Of a stretch of DNA of 64,000 bases, positions 51,791-61,479 are shown piece after piece (the stretch's first letter is position 1; every line of letters begins with the position of its first letter). The notes beneath the pieces were generated by a model. That model worked only from the letters and a program-made list of their open reading frames with translations. It was not told the DNA's origin and made no database searches. A program made the position numbers and the translations under genes. Location of the stretch: the NCBI GenBank assembly GCA_963674835.2, contig CAXXKC010000003.1, positions 1,302,001 through 1,366,000 of the forward strand, in the 5' to 3' direction. The stretch comes from G963674835 sp963674835 (lineage in GTDB: Bacteria; Planctomycetota; Planctomycetia; Pirellulales; Thermoguttaceae).

Positions 51791-52813
51791 CTAGTTCCTG
51801 GTTCCTGCCCGGTGGTATTGTTGTGCGAGTACTTCCTGGGCTTGGGCGGCCCGATCGGGTCTTTGGAGTTCTTTCCAGAGATCGACCAGATTCCGCAGCG
51901 CCGTTACATGATCTTCGGGGCTGGCAAAGTAGAGGACGTCGGTATGGAGGAACGCCATGACGGCCTCCTTGGGCCGCTCGGCCTTTCGCAGTGCCAGTCC
52001 GAGTGTGTTGTAGGCTTCGGCGTTTAACTTTACCGCCTCGGGGTTGGCCTTGTCGATCACTCCCTGGACGAGGGCAATCGCCTCGTCGGTCTTGCTGGAC
52101 TCGGTGAGGCAGCGAGCTTTGCCCAGAGCGGCGGCCGACCGCTGGTTTTCGGCCGTATCGCCGGACGCCTTGGTATCGAGGACCTTCTGGAAGGCCTTCG
52201 CGGCCTCCTCGTACTTTCCTTCCGCCAGGAGCGCCCGACCGACAACAACGCCACCCCGCATCTGGTAATCGGGCCAGGGGGCCTTGGATAGCTCGGCATA
52301 GTACGGCTGGGCGAGATCGGGTCGCTGGTTGGCCACCAGCAGGTCGCCGATGATTTCGCAGGCCGCCAGGTAATGATAGCTGTTGGGATTCTGGGTGACA
52401 AAGGCAACCATCGCCTTGCCGGCAGCGAGGATTTCGCGCGATCCGGCCAATGCCAACTTGGCGGTGGCGAGTGCGCGGTAGAACTCGAGGTCCTGTGTGA
52501 TTTCGGGGCGGACGGCGTCGGGCAATTTGATGCGGTCGAGGGCCTGGATGGCCTCTTCGTAGCGTCCTGCGGCGATGGCGGTTCGCACGGTCTTCAGCAG
52601 CGCGGATTCGCCTTCGTAATGAATGACTTGGATTTCGTTGACGGGAATCGTCTTGGTCGTTCCGTTAGTCTGCTCGACGGTGACCTGGGTCGCGGACATA
52701 CCGGTCACTTTGCCGATGATCGTGGCATTGTCGGTCTTGACGGTATCGGCCCAGATCGACGATCCGGCTGCGAGCCAAGCGACCGCCATAAGGATCAAGG
52801 TCCGCCTTTTCAT
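51791..52813 (-). CDS. Exported TPR protein upstream of the ExbB/ExbD genes
   Basis: This 340-aa protein has a signal peptide (LILMAVAWLAAGSSIWAD). Residues about 22-70 form a small beta domain (TVKTDNATIIGKVTGMSATQ, VEQTNGTTKTIPVNEIQVIHYEGE) that resembles an SH3-like or PQQ-neighbour motif. The rest is TPR-like: AIAAGRYEEAIQALDRI, ALLAEGKYEEAAKAFQKVLD, YNTLGLALRKAERPKEAVMAFL and LVDLWKELQRPDRAAQAQEVL. It lies between a giant TPR protein and ExbB on one strand. I infer a periplasmic adaptor of the proton-driven system; a 143-bp gap precedes ExbB. Confidence 0.78.
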   Translation of the reverse strand: MKRRTLILMAVAWLAAGSSIWADTVKTDNATIIGKVTGMSATQVTVEQTNGTTKTIPVNEIQVIHYEGESALLKTVRTAIAAGRYEEAIQALDRIKLPDAVRPEITQDLEFYRALATAKLALAGSREILAAGKAMVAFVTQNPNSYHYLAACEIIGDLLVANQRPDLAQPYYAELSKAPWPDYQMRGGVVVGRALLAEGKYEEAAKAFQKVLDTKASGDTAENQRSAAALGKARCLTESSKTDEAIALVQGVIDKANPEAVKLNAEAYNTLGLALRKAERPKEAVMAFLHTDVLYFASPEDHVTALRNLVDLWKELQRPDRAAQAQEVLAQQYHRAGTRN

Positions 52814-52836
52814 GGAGGATTCCTTCGGTTGAGTGT

Positions 52837-55800
52837 TCAGTTCGTATTGGCGACCGACGGGCCCCGCATTCCCTTCAGGCCGACGGGGTCCTCGCCCAGC
52901 AGTTGTTGGATCTTCTTGAGCAGTCCGTCGTACTTGGGGTACCACTGCTCGCCGCCCATCTCGGGGTAGAGGCGATAGATTCGGGTGATATCGAGCTCGG
53001 CATCTTTGAGCGTTTGGGTGCGTTGGTCGCCGGTTTGCGTTTGGGCGAGACTGAAGCGGCAGAGGGCCAAGTGGTAACGGGCCTCGTGGAAGGTGCTGCG
53101 GAACTTGTCGAACGGGGCCACGCGGTTGGCGATACCGCCCCAACCCCAGACCAGGTAGCGGCCATCCTTTTCATGGCCGCCGCGGATGGCGATCTCGTAG
53201 TAGCCGGGCCGCTCGCGTCCCCAACCTTCGTAGGTGAGGGCCGCTTCGACCTGGGCGTCCAGGCGGTTCTCCTTTTCGGCGAGGATGCCCAAGAGGAGCT
53301 TCATCGCCTCGTCGTACTTCCCCAACGCCCGCAGCGAGGACGCCAAGCGGAGCGTGACGCTCGTGATGGCGGTCGGCTGGGGAGCGAACGCGGGATCCTT
53401 CTTGCAGCGATCGAGGATGGTCTGGAACGTCTCGGCGGCCTTGCTGTAGTACTGTTGGGCGTCGGGGGGGAGTGTTTTGCCGCCCGGGTCCAAGCCGGCG
53501 CCGAGGCCATAGTAGGTTTCTGCGACCCAGTGGAGCGAACTGAAGTTGTTGCCTTCGTCACGTTTGGAGATGGCTTCGAGGAACCGAACGAAGCTCTTGG
53601 AGACCGATTGGAGCTGGTCGACCTTGTTCTCCTGACGGAGGCGCATGAGCTGTTCTTGCAGTTCGCGTCCGAGGCGGATGTAGACCTGCGTCAGGCGCCG
53701 ATTGGCCTGGGCGTCGCCGTCGCTGCCTACGGTCTTCTCCAAGAGGCCCATCACGTGCTGGGCTTTGTCGAGCTGGCGACTGCCGACGTAGGCGCGGAGC
53801 GCTTCCCGGTAGACGTCGGCCTTGAAATCGTCGCGGTTGGTCAACGGGCTGTTGGCAGCGATGAGCGTCATCGGTCCGATCCTGGGATCGTCCAACAGTT
53901 GGGCGGCTTGGTCGCTCTGACCGTCGGCGTTGAACATCTGCGCCAGTGCGAGTACGGAGAAGACCAGCGCATAGTCGGGCTGGGCGCCGCCTTCGACTGC
54001 CTTGCGCATACGATCGACGCCCTGCTGAAGCGACTGGCGCGCTTGCTTGGCCATCTTGCCGAGCTCTTCGGCCGAGGGGCGCTGGTCTTCCGGCAAGTTG
54101 GCGGCACGGACGTATGCGGACCAGACGGCCTGACCGGCGCGGAGCTCGGCCGCGCCGCGGCGAGGCGAATCGTCTGGGATGCGGCCCAAGCACTCCATCA
54201 CGTTGGCCAAGTCGCACTGGTCGGCCGCGGTGTCGATGAGCATCATGACGGCTTCGTCAGACTCGGGTTCCTTCGGCCAGAGCTTGACCATGTAGTCGGT
54301 CAGCCGCCGGATCTGGTCGAGCTCGAAGCGGCGATCGGCGCCGGGAGGCGCGGCTGCGAACATCATGCGGTAGGCCTTCACGGCGATCTCGGCTCCCTTG
54401 CGGGCCCCGGCCGATTGCGGATATTGGCGTGCGAGGAACTCGCCCATCACGGCGGCGCGCTCGTAGTCGCCGGCGTCCCAGTACAGGTAGGCCAGCCGGA
54501 ACCGGTCGGAGTTCACCTCGCGGATGTCGGCATCGGCCGGCTTGATGGCCAGGGCCTGGCGGTAGTAGTGGATGGCGTCGGTGCGGGCCTGGTTCTTGTC
54601 GGCGGTGAGCTTTTCGCGCTGTTTCGGGTCGTTCTGGGCGAGTCGGCCGAGGAGGACCAAGAGGGTTCCCCAGGCCGAATCGGCGCGGTCGCGGGCTTCT
54701 TCGTAAGTTTTGGGTTCTTCGAAGCGCACGCCCCCCAACTCGGGCGACGCCGCGGCCAATTCGCGCGACTTGCGCTGCCAGATGCCGGGGAAACGGTCGA
54801 GGAAATCGACATAGCGTTTGGCGTCGGCCACCGCGGCTCGATAGCCGTCGGCATTCTCGCCGAGCGCGCGGGCACTTTCCAGAGCGGCCATCGCCGCCTG
54901 GTACTGAATGGCCAAGCCGTCGGGGGTCGACTTCTCCTCGCTGCGCGCGGACGCCTCCCACTGTTTGACCCGGTCGAGGGCTTCGGCGTAGTGCTTGGAA
55001 GCAACATCCATTTCCAGCAAGAGCGTGAGGGCCTGGTTCCTCAGCCTTTGAAAGGCCTCGGGCGTGCTGGGAAGGGTCAACATCTCCTCGAAGATGCCGG
55101 CGGCTTTCTTGGGATCGCCGAGGTCCTTGTAGACGCGGCCCTCCCACATGCGCGCGAACATCCCGCCCGCATAATTCCCGTATTTCTCGTAGAGCTCCCG
55201 GAACGCGGTGGCGGCTTCCTGCAACTGCTTCTGGCGCATTTCGCTGCCGGGCTCGAAGGTCTGGGCGATTTCGTACATGGTCGAGGCGACACAGAGCCGG
55301 GTCTGGACAAACTGGCCTCGCATCTGGTCGCGTTGCTGGAGCTCTCGGGGGCTGCGTTTTTCGTCGGGTTTGGCAGATTCGAGCTCCTTGAGCGACGTGC
55401 GGAGTCTTGCTTCTGCGGCTTCGAAGGTCTTCTGAGCGTCGCGGAAGAGTTGGCGGGCGTTTTCGGTCAACCGCTGCTTCTCGGCCGTCGACTTCGATGG
55501 GCTTGCGGCGAGCTCCATGCCGATCTTGCCGCGTTCGACGAGGACCTTGGCCAGCTCGGCTTCCGCCTCGGCGGCACGAGGGTGCTGCGCGTGGGCTTTG
55601 AGAAATTTCTCGAATCGCTGCCGGGCCTGTTCGAGTTGCCGCTGCCGGGCATCGATCGTTTCGGCCAGGCGCGAACTATCGAGGAGCGTTATACCGGCCT
55701 GATAGTCGACTTCGTCCTTGAAATCGGCGGGAATATCGGCCTTGCCGCCGGCCTGATCGAGATACTCGATGGCGATGTCGTAGTACCCGCGATGGCGAAG

Positions 55801-55920
55801 ACCATCGAGGAATTTCCAGGCCTCTTCGGCAGCGTCGCAAGGGCGAACGCCGAGGACGGCGGAAACCAGAAGGATGGCTCCGAAGAGTGTGCTGCGTGCG
55901 AGAGTCGAGGGTTGGAGCAT
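52837..55920 (-). CDS. Large exported TPR/tetratricopeptide protein
   Basis: This 1027-aa protein has a signal peptide (LFGAILLVSAVLGVRPCDA). The body is helical throughout, with TPR-like units such as GYYDIAIEYLDQAGGKAD, RFRLAYLYWDAGDYERAAVMGEFLARQYPQS and LRLASSLRALGKYDEAMKLLLGI. Coiled-coil stretches occur early (ARQRQLEQARQRFEKFLKAH). ATG 55920 (MLQPSTLARSTLFGA) gives the signal peptide, whereas the longer frame to 56046 does not. It is the first gene of the TPR-ExbB-ExbD operon, 23 bp before the smaller TPR gene. Probably a periplasmic solenoid that hands cargo or force to the ExbB/ExbD motor; the cargo is unknown. Confidence 0.78.
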   Translation of the reverse strand: MLQPSTLARSTLFGAILLVSAVLGVRPCDAAEEAWKFLDGLRHRGYYDIAIEYLDQAGGKADIPADFKDEVDYQAGITLLDSSRLAETIDARQRQLEQARQRFEKFLKAHAQHPRAAEAEAELAKVLVERGKIGMELAASPSKSTAEKQRLTENARQLFRDAQKTFEAAEARLRTSLKELESAKPDEKRSPRELQQRDQMRGQFVQTRLCVASTMYEIAQTFEPGSEMRQKQLQEAATAFRELYEKYGNYAGGMFARMWEGRVYKDLGDPKKAAGIFEEMLTLPSTPEAFQRLRNQALTLLLEMDVASKHYAEALDRVKQWEASARSEEKSTPDGLAIQYQAAMAALESARALGENADGYRAAVADAKRYVDFLDRFPGIWQRKSRELAAASPELGGVRFEEPKTYEEARDRADSAWGTLLVLLGRLAQNDPKQREKLTADKNQARTDAIHYYRQALAIKPADADIREVNSDRFRLAYLYWDAGDYERAAVMGEFLARQYPQSAGARKGAEIAVKAYRMMFAAAPPGADRRFELDQIRRLTDYMVKLWPKEPESDEAVMMLIDTAADQCDLANVMECLGRIPDDSPRRGAAELRAGQAVWSAYVRAANLPEDQRPSAEELGKMAKQARQSLQQGVDRMRKAVEGGAQPDYALVFSVLALAQMFNADGQSDQAAQLLDDPRIGPMTLIAANSPLTNRDDFKADVYREALRAYVGSRQLDKAQHVMGLLEKTVGSDGDAQANRRLTQVYIRLGRELQEQLMRLRQENKVDQLQSVSKSFVRFLEAISKRDEGNNFSSLHWVAETYYGLGAGLDPGGKTLPPDAQQYYSKAAETFQTILDRCKKDPAFAPQPTAITSVTLRLASSLRALGKYDEAMKLLLGILAEKENRLDAQVEAALTYEGWGRERPGYYEIAIRGGHEKDGRYLVWGWGGIANRVAPFDKFRSTFHEARYHLALCRFSLAQTQTGDQRTQTLKDAELDITRIYRLYPEMGGEQWYPKYDGLLKKIQQLLGEDPVGLKGMRGPSVANTN

Positions 55921-56307
55921 TGGGGAAGGCGTGGTGGAACGGGCGCAGATGTGACCGCTCGCCTGGCCGCGTCGGGCGGGCCATGCGCCAAGGAGTTTCG
56001 CCTGTTTGCCTGACAAGAAAAGAGAGATGACGGTGACACCGCTCACGGCAGGAGACTCGGTTGTGCCTCAACGGGTTCCGCAGCACCGCGCCGCGTTGGC
56101 CACTCTGTTTCAGATTATCCGGTCTTGGGGATATCGACAAGCATCCTTCCCCCCACGCGCGAGACGACCTTTGTGGCTGGTTGGCCAGCGCGATCGGTCG
56201 TGACGGTTATTCGGTTGTTCGGTGGACCGTTGTGCGGGGTCGCGGCGATCTGCCGCTAACAGGTGGATAAGGGGTTGGGTGGGTGCGGTGGGGTGGTTCT
56301 GGTGGGG

Positions 56308-56390
56308 CACAGCCGAGGGCGGCTGTGCTACATGGCGAAGGGAGGTGGCTGTGGTACGTGATGGCGGAGGTGGCTGTGGTACGTGGTGGG
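56308..56390. repeat. Three 25-bp tandem units after a palindrome
   Basis: GGAGGTGGCTGTGGTACGTG occurs at 56341-56360 and 56366-56385 (period 25), with a diverged copy (GGCGGCTGTGCTACATGG) from about 56317. The diverged copy is part of a palindrome GCACAGCC/GGCTGTGC at 56308-56328. Confidence 0.6.
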
Positions 56391-56408
56391 TGGAGGGGTG
56401 TTGGGGGT

Positions 56409-56426
56409 GTTATGCTGAAGCATAAC
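56409..56426. repeat. Hairpin repeat, copy B
   Basis: GTTATGC-TGAA-GCATAAC is a perfect 7-bp stem with a 4-base loop. It shares stem, loop end and flank with 48601-48618. It lies 31 bp beyond the glnD stop and could also act as a 3' end structure. Confidence 0.5.
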
Positions 56427-56456
56427 CTACGGGGCTGAGGGAAGGTGGGGTGATCG

Positions 56457-59087
56457 CTATTGGTCTTCGATCGAGGCGATGACGTCGAGGAGGTGGCGGC
56501 GGATTTCGTCGAGCTGGGGTTCTGCCTGGATTTTTCGGCCTTGCTGATCGGTGACGTAGAAGACGTCGACGACCTGGTCGAGGTAGGTGCCAATTTTGGC
56601 TCGACCGACGGAAAGACCGAGCTCGAACAGAGTGCGCGTGATGGTGTAGAGCAGTCCGCGGCGGTCGGCGGTGAAGATGTCGAGGATGGTGAACTTGTCG
56701 GAGGTGTCGTTGTCGGCGTGTACACGCGTGGCCATGGTCAGCGCGGTCGTTTCGCGTTCGGCGGCCATCTGCCAGGTGCGGCGAAAGGAGGGGACCTTGC
56801 CGGTCGGGGAACGGAGCGAGTCGATGAGGGTGCCGGAGACGCGCTGCAATCGCTCGGGCGGCGGCGGGCCGGCATAGTCGGGATCGTAGACCCAGAATCG
56901 GTCGAGCACGAGGCCTGCGGCCAACGTGTTGATTTCGGCGGAGAGGATGCGCAAGCCGTGGCTGGTGAGCGCTCCGGTCAGCTTGTGGAAGATGCCGGGT
57001 GTGACGTCGTCCGTGGTACGGACCGTGAACTGCACCGTTTGCGTTTCGGGCTGATAGACGCCCTGGGCCTGGACCTCGCCGTGTGTGAGGCCGCGGAGCA
57101 AGCGGAGTTCTTCGGCGATTTGGGCCGGTTCGGTGCCGATGAGATAGGGAATGGGCAGGGAGTCCATCTGGGCGGCGAACCAATCGCCGGCGCCGTCGGT
57201 GCCCAGGCAGGTGCGTACGGCCTCGCGACGGGCCTCAACGTATTCGCGCAAGCTGCTGCCGGGGCTGTCGCCGGCCAGGTGCTGCATCGTGCGGTGGAAC
57301 AGGTCGGTGATGACCTCGCCCTTCCAGTTGTTCCACGAGCCGGGGCCTACGGCCGCGAGATCGCACGCGGTGAGGATGTAGAGCATTCGCATCATCTCGG
57401 GCGAACCGACATCGACGGCGAAGCGGACGATGAGCTGCTCGTCGCTGGTGTCGCGCCGGAAGGCGAGATGGTTCATGAGGAGGTGCTGACGAACGAGGAA
57501 CGTGAGGGCTTCGCGATCGTGAGCGTCGAGGCCCAATCGCTGGGCGGTGTCTTCGGCGATGCGTGCGCCGACCTCGGAGTGATCGCCGGGGTAGCCCTTG
57601 CCGAGGTCGTGGATCAACAGGGCCAAATGGAGGACCTGTTTGTGTGCGATGCCGCGGTAGACGTTTCCGAGCGGCCCGTTGTCGGCCAAGAGGTCGGTGG
57701 CATGATCGATGGCGCGAAAGGAGTGCTCGTCGACGGTGTACTTGTGATATTGGTTGAACTGGAGGAGGCCGCGGGCATGGGCGAAGGCGGGGATGAAGCG
57801 TTCGAGGATTCCGACTTCGTGGAGGCCGCGCAGCATTTCACCGAGCCGTGCGGGATGGGCCAAGAGGGACAAGAAGTGTTTGCGGGCGGCGGGAGTGATT
57901 TCCTGGGGGAGGTGTTTGACCTCACGGCGGACGATTTCCCACGTTGCGGCGTCGATTTGCTTGTCGTAGAGATTGGCCAGATCGACGAGTTCGAGGATGG
58001 CGTCGAGGCTTACCTGGAGCCGCTGGAGGCCCTGCCGGACGGCCGAGATTTGGACCGGCCCGACGCGAAAGCCACCGGGGACGCGGTGTCCGAACAGCGC
58101 GCCGAGGACGGAGCGGGCTCGGCGTTCGGGGCGGGCGATTTCGAGGAATCGCTTGGTGACGTGGCTCACCTGGTTGGTATGGCGGAAGTAGTCGCGCATG
58201 AACTGTTCGACGTCGAGCATGCCGGCGACTTCTTCGTACTGGCGTTGTTTGGCGATGCGGAGCTGCTCGGCGCGGTCCAAGACATCGCCCGCCTTGCCAG
58301 AGCTGAAGTGCATTTCGTTGCGGAGGTGGAGGAGGAACTCGGTGGCGCGCTCGATGGCCGAGAGATCTTCCTCCGAGAGGACACCCTGCCGGTGGAGCTG
58401 CTCGGGTTCGGGGGTGCCATAGCGGACCATGCCGACCCAGCGTAGCAATTGGATATCGCGGAGTCCGCCCTGGGAGCGTTTGACGTTGGGTTCGAGGAGG
58501 TAGACGGTTTCGCCGAACTTGATGCGTTCTTCGAGGCGAGCCTGCTCGATGGCGGCGATCAGTCCGCGGCTGCGCCGCCGCACGCGTCGCGAGAAGAGGT
58601 CGTGGAACCGCGCGAACAGATCGCTGCTGCCGGCCAAGCGGCGCGATTCGACGAGGGAGCTGCAAATCAGGGCGTCCTGGCAAGAGAGGGCACAGGCCTG
58701 TTCGGGTGTGCGGACGCTGTGCCCGAGCACGAGGCCGGCGTCGACGACGTCGCACCACATCCGCTCGGCGAGCCGGGCCACGGGGGCTCGGACCGCGGAG
58801 GTATGGAGGATCATCAGGTCGACGTCGGAGTAGGGGGCGACATCGCGGCGGCCGTAGCCGCCGTGGGCGACGAGGGCCATCTCGCGGTGGAGCAGATCGG
58901 TTTCGGCGGAGGAGAACTCCTCGAGAGCCGCGTCGAGCAGCGACAGCAGGACTTCATCGCGGAGATCGGAGATCGCCCGACTGAGCTCGACGCCGGCACA
59001 GCCCTCGCGGTGGCGTTGCCACAATTGATCATGCCCCTGGGCAAGCCGTTTTTTGGCGGCGACCACACTAGGGCGAAGCGGACACAT
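56457..59087 (-). CDS. glnD: [Protein-PII] uridylyltransferase/uridylyl-removing enzyme
   Basis: GlnD senses glutamine and adds or removes UMP on PII. The 876-aa protein shows domains in the family order. The nucleotidyltransferase motif GGYGRRDVAPYSDVDLM is near residues 76-92. A helical GlnD-type linker region contains RRSRGLIAAIEQARLEERIKFGETVYLLEPNVKRSQGGLRDIQ. The HD domain has LLIHDLGKGYPGDHSEVGA near 488-506. Two C-terminal ACT domains lie near 685 (VRTTDDVTPGIFHKLTGALT) and 795 (ILDIFTADRRGLLYTITRTL). Catalytic Gly-x-Ser/Asp-x-Asp and HD residues are intact. It lies downstream of amt and glnB on the same strand, so the sensor, its target and the transporter are clustered. Confidence 0.95.
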   Translation of the reverse strand: MCPLRPSVVAAKKRLAQGHDQLWQRHREGCAGVELSRAISDLRDEVLLSLLDAALEEFSSAETDLLHREMALVAHGGYGRRDVAPYSDVDLMILHTSAVRAPVARLAERMWCDVVDAGLVLGHSVRTPEQACALSCQDALICSSLVESRRLAGSSDLFARFHDLFSRRVRRRSRGLIAAIEQARLEERIKFGETVYLLEPNVKRSQGGLRDIQLLRWVGMVRYGTPEPEQLHRQGVLSEEDLSAIERATEFLLHLRNEMHFSSGKAGDVLDRAEQLRIAKQRQYEEVAGMLDVEQFMRDYFRHTNQVSHVTKRFLEIARPERRARSVLGALFGHRVPGGFRVGPVQISAVRQGLQRLQVSLDAILELVDLANLYDKQIDAATWEIVRREVKHLPQEITPAARKHFLSLLAHPARLGEMLRGLHEVGILERFIPAFAHARGLLQFNQYHKYTVDEHSFRAIDHATDLLADNGPLGNVYRGIAHKQVLHLALLIHDLGKGYPGDHSEVGARIAEDTAQRLGLDAHDREALTFLVRQHLLMNHLAFRRDTSDEQLIVRFAVDVGSPEMMRMLYILTACDLAAVGPGSWNNWKGEVITDLFHRTMQHLAGDSPGSSLREYVEARREAVRTCLGTDGAGDWFAAQMDSLPIPYLIGTEPAQIAEELRLLRGLTHGEVQAQGVYQPETQTVQFTVRTTDDVTPGIFHKLTGALTSHGLRILSAEINTLAAGLVLDRFWVYDPDYAGPPPPERLQRVSGTLIDSLRSPTGKVPSFRRTWQMAAERETTALTMATRVHADNDTSDKFTILDIFTADRRGLLYTITRTLFELGLSVGRAKIGTYLDQVVDVFYVTDQQGRKIQAEPQLDEIRRHLLDVIASIEDQ

Positions 59088-59308
59088 GCTTTACCGAATC
59101 TTACATAGGTGATGCGCGGCGTGGAACGGCAAGCCGTTGGCCGCCGGCGTTTCCGACCAACCGTCGGCAGGCGCCGGCGGCCCCGACAGTTTGGCTGTGC
59201 CAAGCCCACGTATCCGCGGCACAAACCGCGGAGCGCGGACCAAGCAAGGCCCAAGGCCAGTCTACTTCTCAACGATCCGTTGAGGAGGCGAAAACGGCGG
59301 ACATCCCC

Positions 59309-59647
59309 TTACAAGGCATCCTCGTTCAGTTCCCCGGTACGGATGCGGACGACCTGGGCCAGTTCGTGGACGAAGATCTTGCCGTCGCCGACCTGACCGG
59401 TCTGCGCGGAGCGGACGATCGTATCGACCACGCCCTGCAGGTCCGCTTCGGGAACGACGATCTCGATCTTGATCTTGGGCACGAAATCGACGGTGTACTC
59501 GGTCCCGCGGTACATCTCGGTGTGACCTTTTTGACGGCCGAAGCCTCGCACCTCAGTCACGGTCATGCCCTTGATGCCGTGCTCGGTCAGAGCGTTCTTC
59601 ACGTCTTCGAGTTTGAAATGGCGGATGATCGCCTCAATCTTCCTCAT
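59309..59647 (-). CDS. glnB: Nitrogen regulatory protein PII
   Basis: PII is a trimeric signal protein that binds ATP/ADP and 2-oxoglutarate and controls Amt and other targets. The 112-aa sequence has MRKIEAIIRHFKLEDVKNAL, the T-loop with the modifiable Tyr in RGTEYTVDFVPKIKIEIV, and the C-terminal signature QTGQVGDGKIFVHELAQVVRIRTGE. It sits between amt and glnD. Position next to amt would also fit GlnK; GlnB and GlnK cannot be told apart here. Presence of the T-loop Tyr and a linked glnD supports uridylylation. Confidence 0.95.
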   Translation of the reverse strand: MRKIEAIIRHFKLEDVKNALTEHGIKGMTVTEVRGFGRQKGHTEMYRGTEYTVDFVPKIKIEIVVPEADLQGVVDTIVRSAQTGQVGDGKIFVHELAQVVRIRTGELNEDAL

Positions 59648-59749
59648 GCGAGGTCTCCTTGTCGATACACGATTAGCGTTTGGCGTGGAGCCACGAAGCT
59701 ATTGGGGACGCGTTGCATGAATCTAATGCCTACGGCGTCGAGTGTCCAG

Positions 59750-61159
59750 TCAGATGAAAATGTACCCTTCCTCGCCGTGCTGGCTAAGATCGAGTCCTTG
59801 GATCTCCTCATTTTGAGATACGCGGAGTCCCATCACGGCGTCCAAGATTTTCAAGAGGACGAACGTGACGACAATCGCCAGGCCCCAACTGATGGCCACC
59901 GCGACGATTTGCCCAACGATGACGGTCCCCCCTTCGATCAGGCCGAGGAGTTCGCCCTTGCCGATATCGTTGACGGCGCGGGTGGCGAAGACCCCGGTCA
60001 GAACGGCTCCGAGGGTGCCCCCGACACCATGTACGCCGAAAGCATCGAGCGAATCGTCGTAGCCGAACTTGGACTTGAGCTTCGTGCACGCCAGGAAGCA
60101 AACCACACCTGCAGCAAGTCCCATGATGATGGCCGACATGGGCAGGACGAAGCCGGCTGCGGGAGTGATGCAGACCAGACCGGCAACAACGCCCGAACAG
60201 GTGCCGAGGATGGTCGGTTTGCCGCGGCTGATCCATTCGGCGACGGCCCAGGCGAGTCCACCGGCGGCGGCGGCGAAGTGGGTGGTGGTGAACGCGCTGG
60301 CGGCGATTCCGTCGGCGGCCAGAGCGCTACCGGCGTTGAATCCGAACCAGCCTACCCAAAGCAGGGCGGCGCCGATGGCCGTGTAGGTCATGTTGTGCGG
60401 GGGCATGGGCTCGCTGCCGTAGCCGAGGCGGCGGCCGATGAGAATGGCACAAATGAGCGCCGAAACGCCTGAGCTGATGTGTACGACGGTTCCGCCGGCG
60501 AAATCGAGCGCACCGCCGGCCGCGATCGTGGCATGGGAGCTGCCGTACTGGAGGATTCCACCGCCCCAGACCCAGTGGCAGAGCGGGCAGTAGACGAGCG
60601 TTCCCCAGAGGACCATGAAGACGACCATCGTGCTGAATTTCATGCGTTCGGCGAATGCTCCACAGATCAAGGCGGGGGTGATAATGAAGAACATTCCCTG
60701 AAAGAGCATGTGGGTGAGCATGGGGATGTTGTAGTCCGGATGGACGGGGATCACCGAATGGCCGTTCTCCCAATGTGCCTGGACGTCGTTCATGAACAGG
60801 TATTTAAGATTGCCGAGAAACGGTCCGTCACCGCCGAAGGAGAGGGTGTATCCCCAGAGGCCCCAGATGACGGTCATCAGGCACATGAGAAAGACGCACT
60901 GCATCATGACGCCGAGAACGTTCTTCTTGCGGACCAAGCCGCTATAGAAGAGTGCCAGGCCAGGGCCGGTCATCATGAGGACCAGCGCCGAACTGGTGAG
61001 CATCCAGGCATTGTTGCCCGTATCGACGACGGCCGGCTGTTCGGACTTAAGGGCGATATCCGCCGCTTCCTGAGCCTGTACCGGGACTGTCGGCCCACCA
61101 AATACCACCACCAGCGCGCATAGAATGAGCGCAGTCCGCCAGAGTCTTGGGACGTTCAT
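59750..61159 (-). CDS. amt: Ammonium transporter Amt
   Basis: This 469-aa protein has a cleavable signal (TALILCALVVVFGGPTVPVQAQ), then the Amt fold of 11 membrane helices starting WMLTSSALVLMMTGPGLALFYSGLV. The twin histidines of the pore are visible in ALDFAGGTVVHISSGVSAL and DAFGVHGVGGTLGAVLTG, with FDxxG-like GALDFAGG for substrate access. The signal and ATG 61159 (MNVPRLWRTAL) favour this start over an upstream frame to 61240. It is the first gene of amt-glnB-glnD; PII should block the pore when nitrogen is plentiful. Confidence 0.95.
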   Translation of the reverse strand: MNVPRLWRTALILCALVVVFGGPTVPVQAQEAADIALKSEQPAVVDTGNNAWMLTSSALVLMMTGPGLALFYSGLVRKKNVLGVMMQCVFLMCLMTVIWGLWGYTLSFGGDGPFLGNLKYLFMNDVQAHWENGHSVIPVHPDYNIPMLTHMLFQGMFFIITPALICGAFAERMKFSTMVVFMVLWGTLVYCPLCHWVWGGGILQYGSSHATIAAGGALDFAGGTVVHISSGVSALICAILIGRRLGYGSEPMPPHNMTYTAIGAALLWVGWFGFNAGSALAADGIAASAFTTTHFAAAAGGLAWAVAEWISRGKPTILGTCSGVVAGLVCITPAAGFVLPMSAIIMGLAAGVVCFLACTKLKSKFGYDDSLDAFGVHGVGGTLGAVLTGVFATRAVNDIGKGELLGLIEGGTVIVGQIVAVAISWGLAIVVTFVLLKILDAVMGLRVSQNEEIQGLDLSQHGEEGYIFI

Positions 61160-61479
61160 GCTCCGCACCACCTTTCTTCGTAACCGACGGCTCTCATGCA
61201 AAACCGTGCCGAATTCGATCACAGGCCCGAATCGGCGCACACGGCGACCCCGTCTGAAAAGACGCGCGTGGCAGGAGAAGCAACCGGTGTGCCAAATTGG
61301 GCGGGCGAGGAACCGACGTTGCTGCTTAGCGATTGGTTAGCAACGGGTTAGGAAAAGACAATTGAGCATGGCGACGATTGGAGAGCCGAGCGTTGCGGGC
61401 GATCGTGCCCGGTTCCCGCGCATTGGGTGATGATCGAGGAGGCAGTGGTCATAGGTGCGCAGGGCCCTATCAGGCGGGC

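Larger units (their letters stand above)
55921..56456. other. Intergenic region with short tandem and hairpin repeats
   Basis: It contains the promoter side of the large TPR gene and the end of glnD. Between 56311 and 56426 it holds a palindrome (GCACAGCCGAGGGCGGCTGTGC), three 25-bp G-rich tandem units and a perfect hairpin. No protein gene is seen. Confidence 0.5.
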
